Origin: Lumbricus rubellus
Taxonomy: Eukaryota; Annelida; Clitellata; Crassiclitellata; Lumbricidae
Assembly (NCBI GenBank): GCA_945859605.1
Contig: OX243824.1
Span: forward strand, 21,578,785-21,642,784
Direction of reading: 5' to 3'
Length of the DNA stretch: 64,000 nucleotides
How positions within the stretch are numbered: position 1 is the first letter of the stretch; each line of letters begins with the position of its first letter. Below the pieces are notes generated by a model. That model had not been told where the DNA came from and made no database searches. It was given only the letters and a program-made list of their open reading frames with translations. Positions 1-13,900 of this stretch are shown here, piece after piece. The translations under genes were made by a program, and so were the position numbers.

Positions 1-508
1 GAATATTCTATCCATATCTACAAGCAATACAAATAGAATGATCAACAGAATATTCTATCCATATCTACAAGCAATACGAATAGAATGATCAATAGAATAT
101 TCTATCCATATCTACAAAGCAATACGAATAGAATGATCAATAGAATATTCTATCCATATCTACAAGCAATACGAACAGAATGATCAATAGAATATCCTAT
201 CCATATCTACAAGCAATACGAATAGAATGATCAACAGAATATTCTATCCATATCTACAAGCAATACGAATAGAATGATCAATGGAATATTCTATCCATAT
301 CTACAAGCAATAGTTAGCAATACGAATAGAATGAGTTAGCAATATGAATAGAATGATCAATAGGATATTCTATCCATATCTACAAGCAATACGAATAGAA
401 TGATCAATAGAATGATCTATCCATATCTACAAGCAATACGAATAGAATGATCAATAGAATGATCTATCCATATCTACAAGCAATAGTTAGCAATACGAAT
501 AGAATGAG
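1..508. repeat. 47-bp satellite array
   Basis: About ten copies of a 47-bp unit beginning GAATATTCTATCCATATCTA, with small indels, running off the left edge of the window. Some units carry an extra GAGTTAGCAATATG-type segment that matches the insertion site of the adjacent element. Confidence 0.95.
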
Positions 509-511
509 TTA

Positions 512-948
512 GGCCTAAAAAAAAATGTTGTGTTTCCGGTAACAGAGCTAAAAAAAATTGGGTAGGTAGGTCGGAAAATATTTTTATTTTGTAAAATATT
601 TTTATGCAGTGACTATCCGAAAAAGTATACCCCACTAGTCTTTTTTGCACGCTGAAACAAAGTACGTGTTCTAAGCAAGTATAAACTGCCTATTTCCCGA
701 CTGTCTGCACCTAAAACTGCTCTAGAAACAGTCCTATTAATTTCATTTTGTTGACGTCTCTTATGTTATGTCAATACAAATGTTAAAAAAATAATTTTTG
801 AAAAAAAAATTAAATTTTTTTTTAAAAGAAAAATTTTTTTTGAAAAAAATCCTTTTTTTAATAAAATTTTTTTACAAAAATATTTGGGTCGCGGCCGTAA
901 AAATGGGTCGGTCGCGTTACCGGAAACACAACAATTTTTTTTTACGCC
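512..948. mobile_element. PIF/Harbinger-like MITE inserted in the satellite
   Basis: About 437 bp with imperfect inverted ends of roughly 33 bp: GGCCTAAAAAAAAATGTTGT on the left and the complement of GTTACCGGAAACACAAC...TTTTTACGCC on the right. It is flanked by TTA (509-511 and 949-951). An empty site with the same flanks (GAGTTAGCAATATGAATAG) lies in the satellite near 331. TTA duplication and GGC ends suggest PIF/Harbinger. There is no transposase; the interior is A/T homopolymer-rich. Confidence 0.72.
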
Positions 949-2902
949 TTAGCAATATGAATAGAATGATCAACAGAACAGAATGGATGTCAAGATATTT
1001 AATATCCGCCTATGATTGATGCACTGTACATTAGAAACATGTTGTGAACATATCTTGTATAAACAAATTAAAATATAGCTTTTCACCAGCATCCTGTTGT
1101 ACAGTTGAAGTGAGGCTAGTGAACACTGTGAAACTATCACGACTGCATTTTGACATTTCAGCACTTCATGTTAAGACTTAAGAAACATGTATTTAATAAT
1201 GTTATGTGGTATCTTGTTAGAATCCTCATATAATTATATTGTTTAATATTTAAATGTTAGAATACACATATTAATATAAAATAAATGTTACGTTAAAAGA
1301 CACAAAATCAAGCATATATATAAAACAACATATGTAATTACCAATATATGTTATGTTAGAAGACAGATATAGAAAAATAAGTTACTACAGAATAAGCTAG
1401 GGCTGTGTATTTCAATGACGAATAAATATTAATCAACTGTTAAAAATTGTAATCGATTAATTTAGGCTCGTTTAATTATATTTCTACTTATTTCACCCTG
1501 TCGATTGGCCCATTTCCTGAGTAAGCAATGTGGCTCAAAATCACGATATGAAATTTTTGAGTTGAAAAAAGTAATCATGTAGCATGCAAGGTACCGGTAA
1601 ATGCTGATAGAAAGAGTCAAAGATGGCTAAAAAAATTAACTGTTTGTATTAAATATCTTTGCATATTAAAATCCGAATGACAAACCACAATCATTCATTG
1701 CAATAAATGATTCAGCTACCATGGTTAAAACACTCTGTTTTTCTTATATGGATATAAGTTGTTCAATATTTTTATAATCTTTACCAGCCCTAGAATTTAT
1801 ATATAATAATAACACAATATAAGTTAAGCCAGAGTATACATACCCCGATTTAACCAACTCTTAACCTTTGACATCATTATGCTCACACTATCTAAATACT
1901 TTTAAAACTGTAGCAGAACTTCACTTAGCAGCTTACTCAAACCACTAACAAATAACTTATGGCCTATTTCATGTGAACTGTGAAAGCTCTATCCAGCGCG
2001 GAAACTTTATACGCAACAGGTCATAACAAGATGATGACAAATTGAAGTTGTTTGACTAAGCATGGGGTAAATTTAGTATGCTGCAGTGATGGTTATATGA
2101 TTGCGTCAACACTGTTGTCTATGTATCACCTTAACTCTTAGTTTGATACAGTGGTGTATAATTGGCATAACAACCATGCTACGTCTGGGTATTTTTTAAT
2201 AACAGTTACTGGCTTTTAATTTCAGCTGTAAAAAGTAAGCTATTCGATAAATGGATCTTGCTAATTCAATTAAAGAGTACAGAAAATAAGTATGTAAGTA
2301 AGCAAATACAGAGGTAAATTTGTACAGATAAACGTCAGGAATCCAGTAAAAGCCTAATTTATTGGTTGTATAAATGATAAAAATGAAACTGCGTGTTAGC
2401 AACTGAACTAAAACGATAATAAAAAAAACAGTTGTTAAGATTAGCCCGACACTATAATAGGGACGTAAAACAAGCTACTGCAAATCTGATAAATCTGTCA
2501 CGAGGTGGTGCTACATAAATTTACAATTTACCAAGTAACGTCCACTTTAGAAATCATTTAATCATATCGACATACCTAAACACTGCTCAAACGATCGGAC
2601 AGTAAGTTGAATGCTACTTTTCTTATTAAACACAACCGGTTAACAAGCAATAATTTCTAAGAACTTTCTCTACTAAATGTGGAATTTCCCAAACATAACA
2701 AAGACTTAATACAGCAAAAGATTTCCCAAAAACTCCGATACGAGCAATCTAAAAATAGATATGAGCAATGGTAAATTTTTTGTCATCACTCGTCAGCGTA
2801 CGAAGGCTCAAAAGGGCCATACAATTAATACGCTAGTAAGTACGTTGTTAAATCTAATAATAGGCCTAATTCCTTTGTTGAACAATCCGGACGACAGACC
2901 GC
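949..2902. other. AT-rich intergenic stretch
   Basis: A leftover satellite half-unit at 949-975, then AT-rich sequence without conserved coding potential, repeats or RNA genes that I can see. Confidence 0.6.
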
Positions 2903-3139
2903 CAGGGCTGTTAATATCGCGATAAAGTATCGCAATACTTGGTATCGCCGATACTTTTTTCAGTATCGCGGCGAGTATCGCGATAGTTTAATTTTGTTGG
3001 TATCACATGCGTATCGCCGATACTTTTTTAAGCCTGTCAGCTGTGCTGGCCAATAAGTGCAGGACGGCGTTCAGATTCTAAAATAAGTGCATAGACGCCG
3101 TCCATGACCGTCCAGGCTCCAGCCACACTTTAAGCCCTG
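2903..3139. mobile_element. hAT-like MITE, composite
   Basis: Bounded by CAGGGCTGTTAATATC and TTTAAGCCCTG, imperfect inverted ends typical of hAT MITEs. The left half is built of repeated TATCGCCGATAC/TATCGCGATA blocks. The right half (3055-3139) matches the element ending at 17895. No matching target duplication, so it may be two abutting elements. Confidence 0.5.
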
Positions 3140-4986
3140 GGTGAGATCAAGTAGGGACTACCACAGCTGCAGCGTGCCCGTTTAAATTGGCGCTAAGCCA
3201 ATTAGAATAGGCCCGGTAAGCCTAGGCCCTATAGATAAACGCCACGCGCACTAATGGTTATTGCAGAACTGATGATGCAAGCAAAAACAAAGGCACAATT
3301 TATTAAGACTCTGAACAACAGACTTCGTGAAGGCAAATAAAAGTTGAAAGCCAGGGTAGCCAAGGCCTAGGTCTACTTGAGGACGAGGAGGAGGTTATGG
3401 GCCTAGACTAACAGTCAATTTCTGGAAATTCACGTGGAGCAGTTTGCGCATGCATTGTACAAAATGCACTTTGCTTTCGAATGACATTCATAGTTTTATA
3501 GAATGTGCGCAAATAAAATATTGTCCAGAACTTCGCATGAATCATGAAGTAATTGCTAGGCCTATAGGCCTAGTCCTATGCTTATTGTCATAATTCTAGG
3601 ACACAACGCAGCTGAGAATCGTAGGCCTATGGTGATCGACGCACATAGGCTATGGGCTATAAATTATGATAATAATAAGTCTACATTGGCCTGCAGGCTA
3701 TAAGTAGGCTAGATGTAAAACCAGAGCGTAAGCATATCGTAGGTGGAGGCGTAGAAGCATATTATGCAAGTACAAATTAACTGGAAATATTAATTATGAT
3801 AATTTATAAAACCATATAATTATATAATTATATAATTTTATCTACCGTGGGTCTGTAGGCCTATACTTGACCGAGGCCTGGTTCACAAGTTATAAACACT
3901 TCCTAGGCCACCATGGTTACCGTTAGAATAGGCTACTCCTATGACTAATGGCGTCCATTAAACAGTATAGGCTATGCATGAGTTACACACTTGCGAGCGC
4001 GCACAAGCCTCTTGATATTGATAGCGTTGGTCTAAACAGGTGAATGTTGTGAGTGTTCAGGTGACCGAGAATTCTTGCATAGGATTGACTCTGACTCATA
4101 TCCCTAGAACAAAGTCTATTATGACCATAACAGTTAATTGCCTCTTGTGCAACCTAGGTAGGCCTATTATAGTGACTGGGACAAAGCCTATAGGCCTATG
4201 ACAGAAGCAGATGGCTGTTCAACTATCAAAATAATTTTCTACTGCCGTTGCCTCTTACGTCATGCAGTAACCTATGACAAGTCTATTATCTGGGTTGGGC
4301 CAGGGTGGGTACCCTGGCTGTAATCGATCCAGCCTATTATCCAGGGATAGCGGTTTCACAATTGCTGAACGATTAGTCAAGTAACAACACTGGCCATTGC
4401 AAGTCGTTCTTCTCTGTAACCAAAGTCTAGGATCAAGTGACTGTGACACGTCAGCATGTCTGATTTGATGTGGTCGTGAAGAAGCTATAATATAGTGCCC
4501 TGCACCTTGCTTTTAATTGGTACTTTAGAGATTTATAATTGAGATTTGGAGTGCAGGACCAAATTTCAAGTCTTGCAATGTTATCAGAAACTTGGATGTC
4601 ATCCACTGCCAACTTTAAAGGCTGAGTAAAAAAATATTACCTCCCCTACATTGGCTTTGGGATATGCTACCCTTATTTATTGCTCTATTCTTTCTGCTTC
4701 TACTTTGCAAGTGAAAAATAAAATATGGTATTACACCTAATGACTCAACAACTTTCGACCGTGCACTAGTCAGCCTGCACTAAGCAAACAGCCTATTATT
4801 AAGCATTTAGTGGCTTGTTGCTTGGAAAAGTATCCCTTAAGGTTGTCCTGTTGATGACATCTGTATATTAATATCGTACTTTCTGTTTCATTTCTAAGTT
4901 TACCTCCGGAGAGTTCTGCTTTTGCTAAAGTCAATAAACAGCTGACTCATCACATTGCTCAATGCTCATCATAAATTATGTGAAAC
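3140..4986. other. Intergenic, rich in AGGCCTA motifs
   Basis: No gene or RNA recognised. AGGCCTA/TAGGCCTAT-type words recur many times between 3180 and 4200, but I see no ordered array. Confidence 0.5.
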
Positions 4987-5386
4987 CAGGGCTGTACATG
5001 AGGGTATACGTGGGTATACAGTGTGTGCTCACGGTGCTCACCTAAAAATATCTGTGTGTAGTATACTTAGTTCCAGAAACGAGGTTATACAGCGTGTAGC
5101 CTAATCACCTAAAAATATTTGTGAGTAGTATACTTAGTTCCTGAAACGAGGGTATACAGCGTGTACTGGTCACACAAAGAGTAAAAAACGTATTAAAAAA
5201 GCTATGAGAAGAAGACAGTGATAATATTATAATAAAAAACACCAGTGGGACGTTTTATGAGGTAGTCTAAACGACTAAAAAAAGGAACAAAATTCGATGA
5301 TTAAAAAAAGTAATCAGAAAATAGGCTACGAGATAATAGGTATCTTGGGCAACTGTAGACTGTACTGTACACTGTGTACAGCCATA
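4987..5386. mobile_element. hAT MITE with 8-bp TSD
   Basis: 400 bp, CAGGGCTGTACA at the left and TGTACAGCCATA at the right, flanked by perfect 8-bp TGTGAAAC duplications (4979-4986, 5387-5394). An internal segment around GTATACTTAGTTCC is repeated twice. Same family as 53780-53921. Confidence 0.85.
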
Positions 5387-8300
5387 TGTGAAACCCAAGT
5401 GAAGTGAACCTCTGGTCAGGCGCAGTACTGACGTCGATCATAATTTGTTAGCCGTTGCAGATCATAATTATGCAATAGTTTAAAAAAATGTTCCCTATTG
5501 CTTCATGTTCCTACCTCTGTTCATAATACCCTGCCTCTCTTTCTCTTGAGACTGTCCATTTCTCTGGCCAAGTGTAGTTTGTTTTCGTATTGTTTACAGG
5601 TGGAGCGAAAAAGAAAGTTTTCGCCACAATCCTCATTAGGCCAAAGTCAGTTCATAACTTTGACTTGACCAATCCCTCTCCCTCCCTCCATCTCTCCCCT
5701 CCCCTATGTCTGTCTCCCGTCTTGATCGCATCCTATGCTCTGCAGCCTGCCTCACTGACCATATACGTAAATTCAGCTACATTCTGGAGCAGGGAGTGCC
5801 TCTGGGTAGTCCCTCTTGAATAGGTGCTACACAAACTCATTCAATGAACAAAAATTAATGAATGAATTTCTACATTATACAGCCTGTTCTATAATTATGT
5901 ACCAAATGCACAAATATCATGCACAGATGCACTGGAGCAATGGACATATTTAGAGGGGTTTATGGGTTCAGACCCCCCCAAATAAATTGCTCACACAATC
6001 TTTTATACACAAAAGTTTTTAAAAATTCACTTTCAAAACTGAATCAATACTCTGCAATCACATCCAGTGGAACCCCCCCCCCCAATTGTATCATCCCAAC
6101 CCCTTTATGTGACTGTGCAGTGTGCACTGACTGAAGCATATCATGACATCAATAAAGAAATAACGCAACACATGGCAGACTGTCACAAAAGTATTTTCAC
6201 ATGAGCCAACAGACACTTGCTAACACGAACATCAACGTATCTAAAGTAGATCACGCTTAGAAGCAGAGTAGTTAACAGATCATAAAGCTTCAGAAGTGTA
6301 TGTTCACAGCATATTTTCAGGAGTAGCACTGCTGGCCTCTTTTTGTCAGATCCAATGAATAAAGAAAATTATTACAAAATCCTCATCAAGAAAAAATCAG
6401 TTCATAAATTTTTTATCTGTAAGATCATTAAAAGTCAAATAACTGGAACATGATTTGCAAAATATGCGACAAAAATAATAATAATAATAAGCAGAGCAAT
6501 AATATAATATTAACATGTAAAGATGTACTGTGTGTGTATGTGTGTTAGTGTGTGTGTGTATGTATGTGTAGGTGTATGTGTGTGTGTGTGTGTATGTGTG
6601 TATGTGTGTGTGTGCGCGTGAGATTGATGGTCCAGTTTTTCAAGAGATTAAAATCGCTTAGGTGAAAGCAACTATGCAGCAATTTTTTCCAAGAGAACAA
6701 AATAAACGTACAGAAATTGCCATAGTTATAACTGAATTAATAATGAAACAATAAACAATTGAAGTTTACAGAGTGAAAAATAATACAGAATAAACGAGCG
6801 TACATCAGCAGCAGATCGGCGAAGATAAGAACATAACAGATAAACCAAATCAACCAGATCTTTAGAGATAAGAATTACGTTTTCCGTTGGCATCAAAAAC
6901 AGCGCAATGAAGAACTTCAGACCAAAATACGAGTGTCAAAAACCAAAATCAGTTGATTTACTACAAAAGAAGCAAAACGATTGAAATAACAATAATAATT
7001 AATTAATTAATTAGACATTTATGCATTGATAATTAATAATTTCTCCTTAAAGTAGAAAATGTTCTTAGACTAAAACTATTTTAGACGGAGTTAGGCGGCC
7101 AAAGAAGACTCTGAAGATGTTGTTCCCATCAATAATTAAATTTATCATAATGAGATTGGCAATGAGATAGGCTACTTAAGTCATGGAGGGTTCCTCAACA
7201 GCATGATTACAAGTGCTTGATTGCAAGATATTCAAGTGGTGCATTCATGTAGCCTACATAGCTGGCCCATTAGCCTTTTCTATGTAGAATCAATTCAGAT
7301 CAAGAAGTTCAGATCGGAAAAGAACAGAAAATATTAAAAGAACAGAAAATATTAAAAGAACAGAAAATATTAAAAGATCAGAAAACCGATTTATCATTTT
7401 TAAACCTCAATCTGTTACTTCTGCTTTCGTGGAGCGTCTTAAAGTCACAAACCCATAATGAATACATAAAAGCCCTTCTACAGCATAACCCTTAATATAT
7501 GAGACAAGCAGCAAACTGAGCTGCAGTGGCTTACACCGAGAAACCTGAGAGCTCTACAGAACAGTGCTTTGATTTCTAAGGCATCACACACAAAAACTTC
7601 TATACAGAACTATTTCTACATGATGGTGATGACATCAAAACTATAACCAAATACCAACAGTCTATATTTATCACATACGAATGCAAACATCTGTATTTCA
7701 TCAATTTATAAACAATTTCAGTCACCACAAAAGTAGAGATCATCTTTGCCATAATTGGCAAATTGCGTTTCGTAGAGGTCAGGAATGTAACTGAGATTTT
7801 CTTAGAAAAAACAATACCCAAATGAGTAGCAGAAAAAATCACATTGCAGTGATGTGACAGATCATCAAAAAACTTATCATCAAAAAACTTTAACATATTA
7901 CTAGCTAACTCATCATAAATGTAAAATAAAAATCTAAATCAGATCAGCAAAGGGTTAAACATCCCAGCAGATCTTTTCCTGGATAGAGCTGGAAATCAAC
8001 TACAGTAAAATATCGACATGAGGAAAGTGCTACATCGGACACATACAGTTTCGAGTAACCTTCTAAATTTTGCACAGTCTGTAAACCAGGCGTAACACCA
8101 AATCGTCTCACATGTCCATTTTATATCGACACTTTAGTATAGTTGATTTGTCATTGACCAAAAACATTCACACAGCAGGCGAATGGAATTGGAAGTTCAT
8201 TGGGCAAAATACCCGAAGAAAACAGCTTTGTAAAAGTCTGGTACGAATGGAATAGATTTTCAGTCTTCAAGCCTCAATTCACAGTTTGTACCATCTCCTC

Positions 8301-8405
8301 AAATTTCATATATGTACACCGTACGTTGTACAAAACAAGCACAAGCCCCAATGTTGCTGGGAAAGAACATGTGATTATGTGGTCAAGTGGACCTGTTTCT
8401 CGCTC
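5387..8405. other. Intergenic region downstream of the Mcr-like gene
   Basis: Holds a LINE-tail-like fragment near 5700-5860, a TG-rich microsatellite at 6530-6615 and three copies of an 18-bp unit (AGAACAGAAAATATTAAA) at 7320-7380. The 3' UTR of the Mcr-like gene should lie in the right part. No other gene recognised. Confidence 0.5.
6530..6615. repeat. TG-rich microsatellite
   Basis: Imperfect (TG)n/(TGTA)n with a GTGTGCGCG end. Confidence 0.9.
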
Positions 8406-8608
8406 CTAAGTCAGTATCGAATTAAACGATGCACGTGATAAATAGAGCATCAGAAGGAAAGAGACCAGGTGGAATATGGATAACGTCTTCCAGATGGGAG
8501 GTGCAGAATTGTAGTACTCGCAGTAAGGACACTGGAATGATCCACAGACTTGGCAGATGTGGTACTGGAAAAGTTGAAAGGTGTTATATGCACTCAGCTT
8601 CTGCATTC
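8406..8608 (-). CDS. Mcr-like gene, terminal exon 36 (Cys-rich, hydrophobic C-terminus)
   Basis: Begins GA-ATG after CTTACAG and continues exon 35 in phase 1. It encodes AYNTFQLFQYHICQVCGSFQ then CPYCEYYNSAP, and a hydrophobic stretch (IFHLVSFLLMLYL) 10 residues before the stop. The CxxC pairs probably form disulfides. The tail could be a GPI-addition signal, as in CD109, or a membrane anchor. No polyadenylation signal could be picked with confidence downstream. Confidence 0.85.
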
Positions 8609-10943
8609 CTGTAAGACAAGCCAAACAATTTCAGTTGACTTGGAAAACATCCACAAAATTAAAGTTAACGAGCAAGCAAGATGTTTATTGTATTGTATCA
8701 AAACACTTATTAAGCGTCTCTTCCAGGGTGAACCGTTCAGAGGTGCTCCCAGTGTGCAAGGCCATGAGAGAAGAAAAAGGTTTTCAGAAAATGAGGAGGG
8801 GATACCAGCTAGAATTTGAGATCGAGTACATGGGGACAGTTTATTCCAATTAGAGGGACCGATTGAGGTAAAAGACCGGACCGAGCTGCTCTAATATTGT
8901 GGAGCTAGAAGATCAAATCTATTTGAAGAGTGAAGTGGACGATGCGAGTAGGCTGAAAGAGGCAGGTGAATTACATCGATTAGTCAAGAAGAAAAGGCAG
9001 ATGATGTATAGTCATAGCAATGACAGATCTGTAGAAGTAGCCAGGCCCACATGAATTGCTAGGGACATATAAACAAACACACACACACATGCAAAACTAA
9101 ACATTATTGAAATGGTCTAAGTAATATCTGAATTTACTTAGCACTATGTTACAAAAACAGAGGTCATTAGAAATTAAGAGTGAGTATTGGACATCATCGA
9201 GTTCATAGTTGGTAGAGTATGTGAAACTTAACTGCCATTTTTGTATACTAAGGAATGTGCAAAACAAAGACCATCATTATTATTATCATTATTATTATTA
9301 TTATTATCATTATTATTATTATTACTAAGACAACTAAAACTACTACAACTAGCGATCTCCTACCATATTCTGAATATTCTCGTATCATGAGAAGGTGGGC
9401 AATGGACATGTTGGCCACCGGATACCATCGATCCGCCACGAAGCTAAAGCACGTCCTGTTTGGCGTCACCTAAGATACAAAACAAAGAGAAGAAAATACA
9501 AGCTTCAGCTCTGAACACAGGTAATCTACGGTTCATCAAGAAAACTGCCAGACTATTCCTGTGGGGCGTGGCGATGTACTGGGTATGTTCGTTGCCTTGC
9601 AGCCATAAGAGGGTTGCAGGTTCGAATCCAGCTCAAGTCGCCATATAGGGACCTTGGGCAAATCCTTCACTCGTAATTGCTCAGCGCTTCGACGTGAAAC
9701 TCCGATTCAGTGTCCGCGCTGTATACGGGAGCGCCTCTGAGTAGTGAACTTGAAGAGGCGCTATAACAAGTGCACATACAAAGAAACAAACATCAAATAG
9801 CTATCCGAGCCTCAGATTCACATTTCGGTGTGACCTTGCACGCATTATAAATTTATTTAATAATTATAATAATTATAATAATAATAATAATAATAGCTCT
9901 ATTCTTTGACTTACATATTCAAAGAAAGTGATGAGCTGCTGTTGCACGAACTGCGCTCGCTTCAGTCCAGGAAATCCAGCGGTGTACATCCACTCGAGCG
10001 TGTCGCGGCTGACGATGTATCCGGTTGGGATGTCGGTGATGACGACGGCCATACCACTCACCGGAGCAAGGTCCGTTCGAAGCCACCTGGAAAAGCAAAG
10101 GAAAGCTCGGTTTTTGCCCCCCAAAATGGTAAAATCAGTGTGCTCCTAGTTGAATGAAGAAGAATCAACCCAATGCCGATGAATACAGGGGCATTCCAGG
10201 GGGCCAATCCGGCCATGCCCCCCCATTTAAAAAGTGCATGGGACGTGGCAAAACCCAACCACCCCCATTTGGTTTCAACAAGATTTAAAATCAATGCAGT
10301 AAGATAAGGCGAGAGCGAAAAGTAGCATACTAGAAAGAAAGGTCATCGGCTATTTTGGCAGGGAAATTGGTATATTTTCCAGACATTTCGGGCAAATGAT
10401 GACAAAAAAAAGGTCATTTAGATTTTTTCCTGGCAAAGATCACCGAAAATTCTGGCTGTATCCGCCCCTGGATGAATAGAATAGAAAAAACACATTCCTT
10501 ATTAATCCATCAAGGTAAGTCATTCTTGGGCTTACTATCTGAACATCGGTATTTATATTTACTGCACTGCATGTATTTCGTGAAACATTCTCAAAGTCAC
10601 TTATGTCGCACTTGCTTCGAACTTCCTGTCGGGCAGCTACGCAAAGTGCCTTCAAGATGTCGTTGTAAGGCGCTATATAAATGTCCATATACAATGCTAT
10701 ACATACATACAAATACAGTTTACTACAGACTATTACTTCGGATTCCAGAAATGCACAAGCAAGTTAAGTATCAGAGATAGTTTTGCTGTTAGGCTGCATT
10801 TGAAATTTGTGATCTGGATCACTTGTTATTTATGTTTTCCAAATCATCCTATTATGAAGGATTTCTGGCAAGGCATATGAGAAGCATGTGGTTATGAAAG
10901 ATACATCATTATATATCAGTTTCAGTTTGAAGTTAAATGAAGA

Positions 10944-10982
<39 letters not shown>

Positions 10983-13900
10983 ATTATTATCATCATTATC
11001 ATTATTATTTTTTACCCGAGGTATCTCAGATCCCTCGGGATTTCAAAAAATTATCCAGAGACTTAAAAAATTGGATTCTGGAACGGCTAGAACTCGTCAA
11101 GATCAGGCAAAGCAAAGGTGCCTTGGAAGGCAATGGTGTTGAAGCGTTGGATTAAAATGGCAATGCGCTGGAAAGGATAACTTGTTTCCCTCGTGTCACC
11201 GGTTTTACGAGCTAGACAGCGCCCCAACTCTGTGATGAAACATAAGCCACTGCTGTTGGGCCAAGAGTCTCAATTGCCAACGGGACGAAATGGTAGGTTT
11301 GTGCAAGTGTGTTATTATTATTATTACCAGTATTATTTATTCTCCAACAAACAACATCAGATACATGAAGCACGATAAACAAGAGAAGCAGTAGTCATTG
11401 TTCTAAATGATGATAAAAGTGTCATTAATAGATCTTCTCTGGATCTGGCTATTATTATTATTTATTTATTTATTTTTTTACCTAGGATCCCTCGGGATTT
11501 AAAAAAATTATGCTTGGAGCTGTTCCTTGTCCTCCGCAACAGCAGTTATTATTATTATTATTACTATTAAATATTATTATTATTATCATTACTATTAAAT
11601 ATTATTATTATTGTTTGAAGTAAAAAAAGGCGTCTTAGATTAATCCCTACTTAAAGCAGATGTTCAATTCCATGTGACTTCCGTTGCGTCCCCAGTATCT
11701 TTGCGAGTCAAGGATAAGATCGAACGATGGAAAAGGTGGTCCAATCGCTTCCACCTGGTAAGGCTTCTCCAGATGAACAGATGTATCCATCTGGTAAATA
11801 GCAACATCCAGCGATCAATAGAATACTACTTTGTACAAATATAAAGTAAACATAATGTAACAAGTCAATTCTATAGCCCCACTCATAAATAATTCATGCT
11901 CTGGTTACACATTAACTCCAGAAATATGATGTTTTTCTTCTAGCATCAATTCCAACAAATCTCAGAGTTTTAGAGTTCTGCATCTATAGGTCATTCATTT
12001 GTGGGGCGCGGTGGTGTAGTGGTGGCGTCGTTGCCTTGGAGCCGGAAGGTTCGAGATTCGAATCCACCTCGCTGCGTAAGGACCCTGAGCAAGTCCTTCA
12101 CTCACAATTGCTCAGCGCTTCGGCATGAACTCCGATGCAGTGTCCGCTCTGCATTCGGGAGCGCCTCTGAGTAGTGAGAGAGAGCTTGAAGGGGCGGTAT
12201 AACAATTTCTAAATTTACCAAAATCACACAGAGTACCTGTTTATTATTAGGATATCCATGCTGTTAAAAACTGACTCTAATTTTACTAGTGAGAACTAAT
12301 TCTGCATTTATTAATAAAACCATTAACTTAGAATGACTCATAAATGGAAATGACGATGGTCATTTAACCAGTTGATCATTATATTTAATCTCTGACAGCT
12401 AATGGAAGGAGAGATCGATCAAAACTATTAATAGTAGTAGGTCTACAACAAGTTGCTCAACCCATAAGCATTTCACATATTAAAGCATTTCACATAAGCA
12501 TTTCACATATTAAAGCATTTCACATAGGCCCAACTTAACACTTTAATAACGGGCTGCCTTGGCTTTTCATTCACTTTCTGTTCACTCGTCATTAAAAGTC
12601 TTAACAGTATTACAAATAAGTAATGTGCTAACATAACATAACATTGTATTCGGCAACCAATTTAGAACATTTCGTAATTGCATCATAGCAGTCAAACATG
12701 TTGGCTTACCAAGGAGACCCAAATGCATTGTAAATACCATATGTCTGGATTAACGTAATATCCAATAATATTTTCTTTATTGAAACAATCCGGTTGACAG
12801 ACCGCAACCGGTTACAGCGCACAGTTATGCAATTTGAACAATAACTCACAAGACCGCAAGTTACCAAAGACACATAAATCTTAACCCTTTGCGTGCCAGA
12901 GGTGCAGAATTGCGACATTAGAGGTGTGTCGACTAAAGCCGATGCCAATTGAAAACTAGTAGTCTCTCAATGTAAACAAGGGCATCGTTAATTAGGGCAA
13001 TAACAAGGCTAAAAGTTTCCCATGGACAATGTTGATATAAGGTCGATGGTTAGGGAGGTAATTGGCCCGGAAGTGGGGGGATTTTTAATGGAACAGACAG
13101 CGTGAATACGTACACCGATGACGGCGTATCCAGTTCCCGTTGCACGAGTCTTTATCTGACCGAAGGCCGGCACAACCTAATTCATCAACAAAATTAACAT
13201 TCAATGGAAAAAAGGTTGCAGCAAACGTCAATTAATTTAATATTTATAGTAGTGATATAATAGTAGTCACTTTATTAACCCTTTATCAACTGAGGGATAT
13301 TATCGTACAAAGATACTTATGGACATATAAAATAAACATATAAATATAATATTAGTATATTTGAGCATTTTGTTTTTCGTACAGAATTTAATCTGAAAAT
13401 ATGTTAAAAAATTAATTAATTTTATTTTGTTAAAAAAGGACAAGTTTTAAAGCTATTTTAATGCTCTTCACATGTATATTATTTTGTTTTAATTAAGTTA
13501 AACGAATAAAGGCTAAAGCAATAACTTTTGTGTCATTTTGAAGCCTGGGACAAGACGTTTGAAATGACATATCAAACTTAATATATTGCAAAATCACCTT
13601 AATACTGGTTTCGGTGTGTGGCGCCACATTTATGCTACGTCAGTGGTTCCCAACATTTTTTGCCTTTATGGCCACTTTTTCTAAGTTGGAAGACATTAGG
13701 GAGTCACAAGGTTAAAATTTAGCTAACTAGAGCATATAAAATTGTTGTAATTGTTTCAAAATAGAATGCTTTATGTTATTTATACACACCAAAATAGAAT
13801 ACTTTGTAATAGAAAGTAATTATGTGTTCTATCCTGTCCAAATTGTCATTTGTTTTTATATATCTTTGTTATTTTTCTTTGAGAGATAAGGGCCAGTTTC

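Noticed and set aside
4255..4449. Minus-strand 64-codon frame
   Set aside because: No family resemblance, no splice or promoter context.
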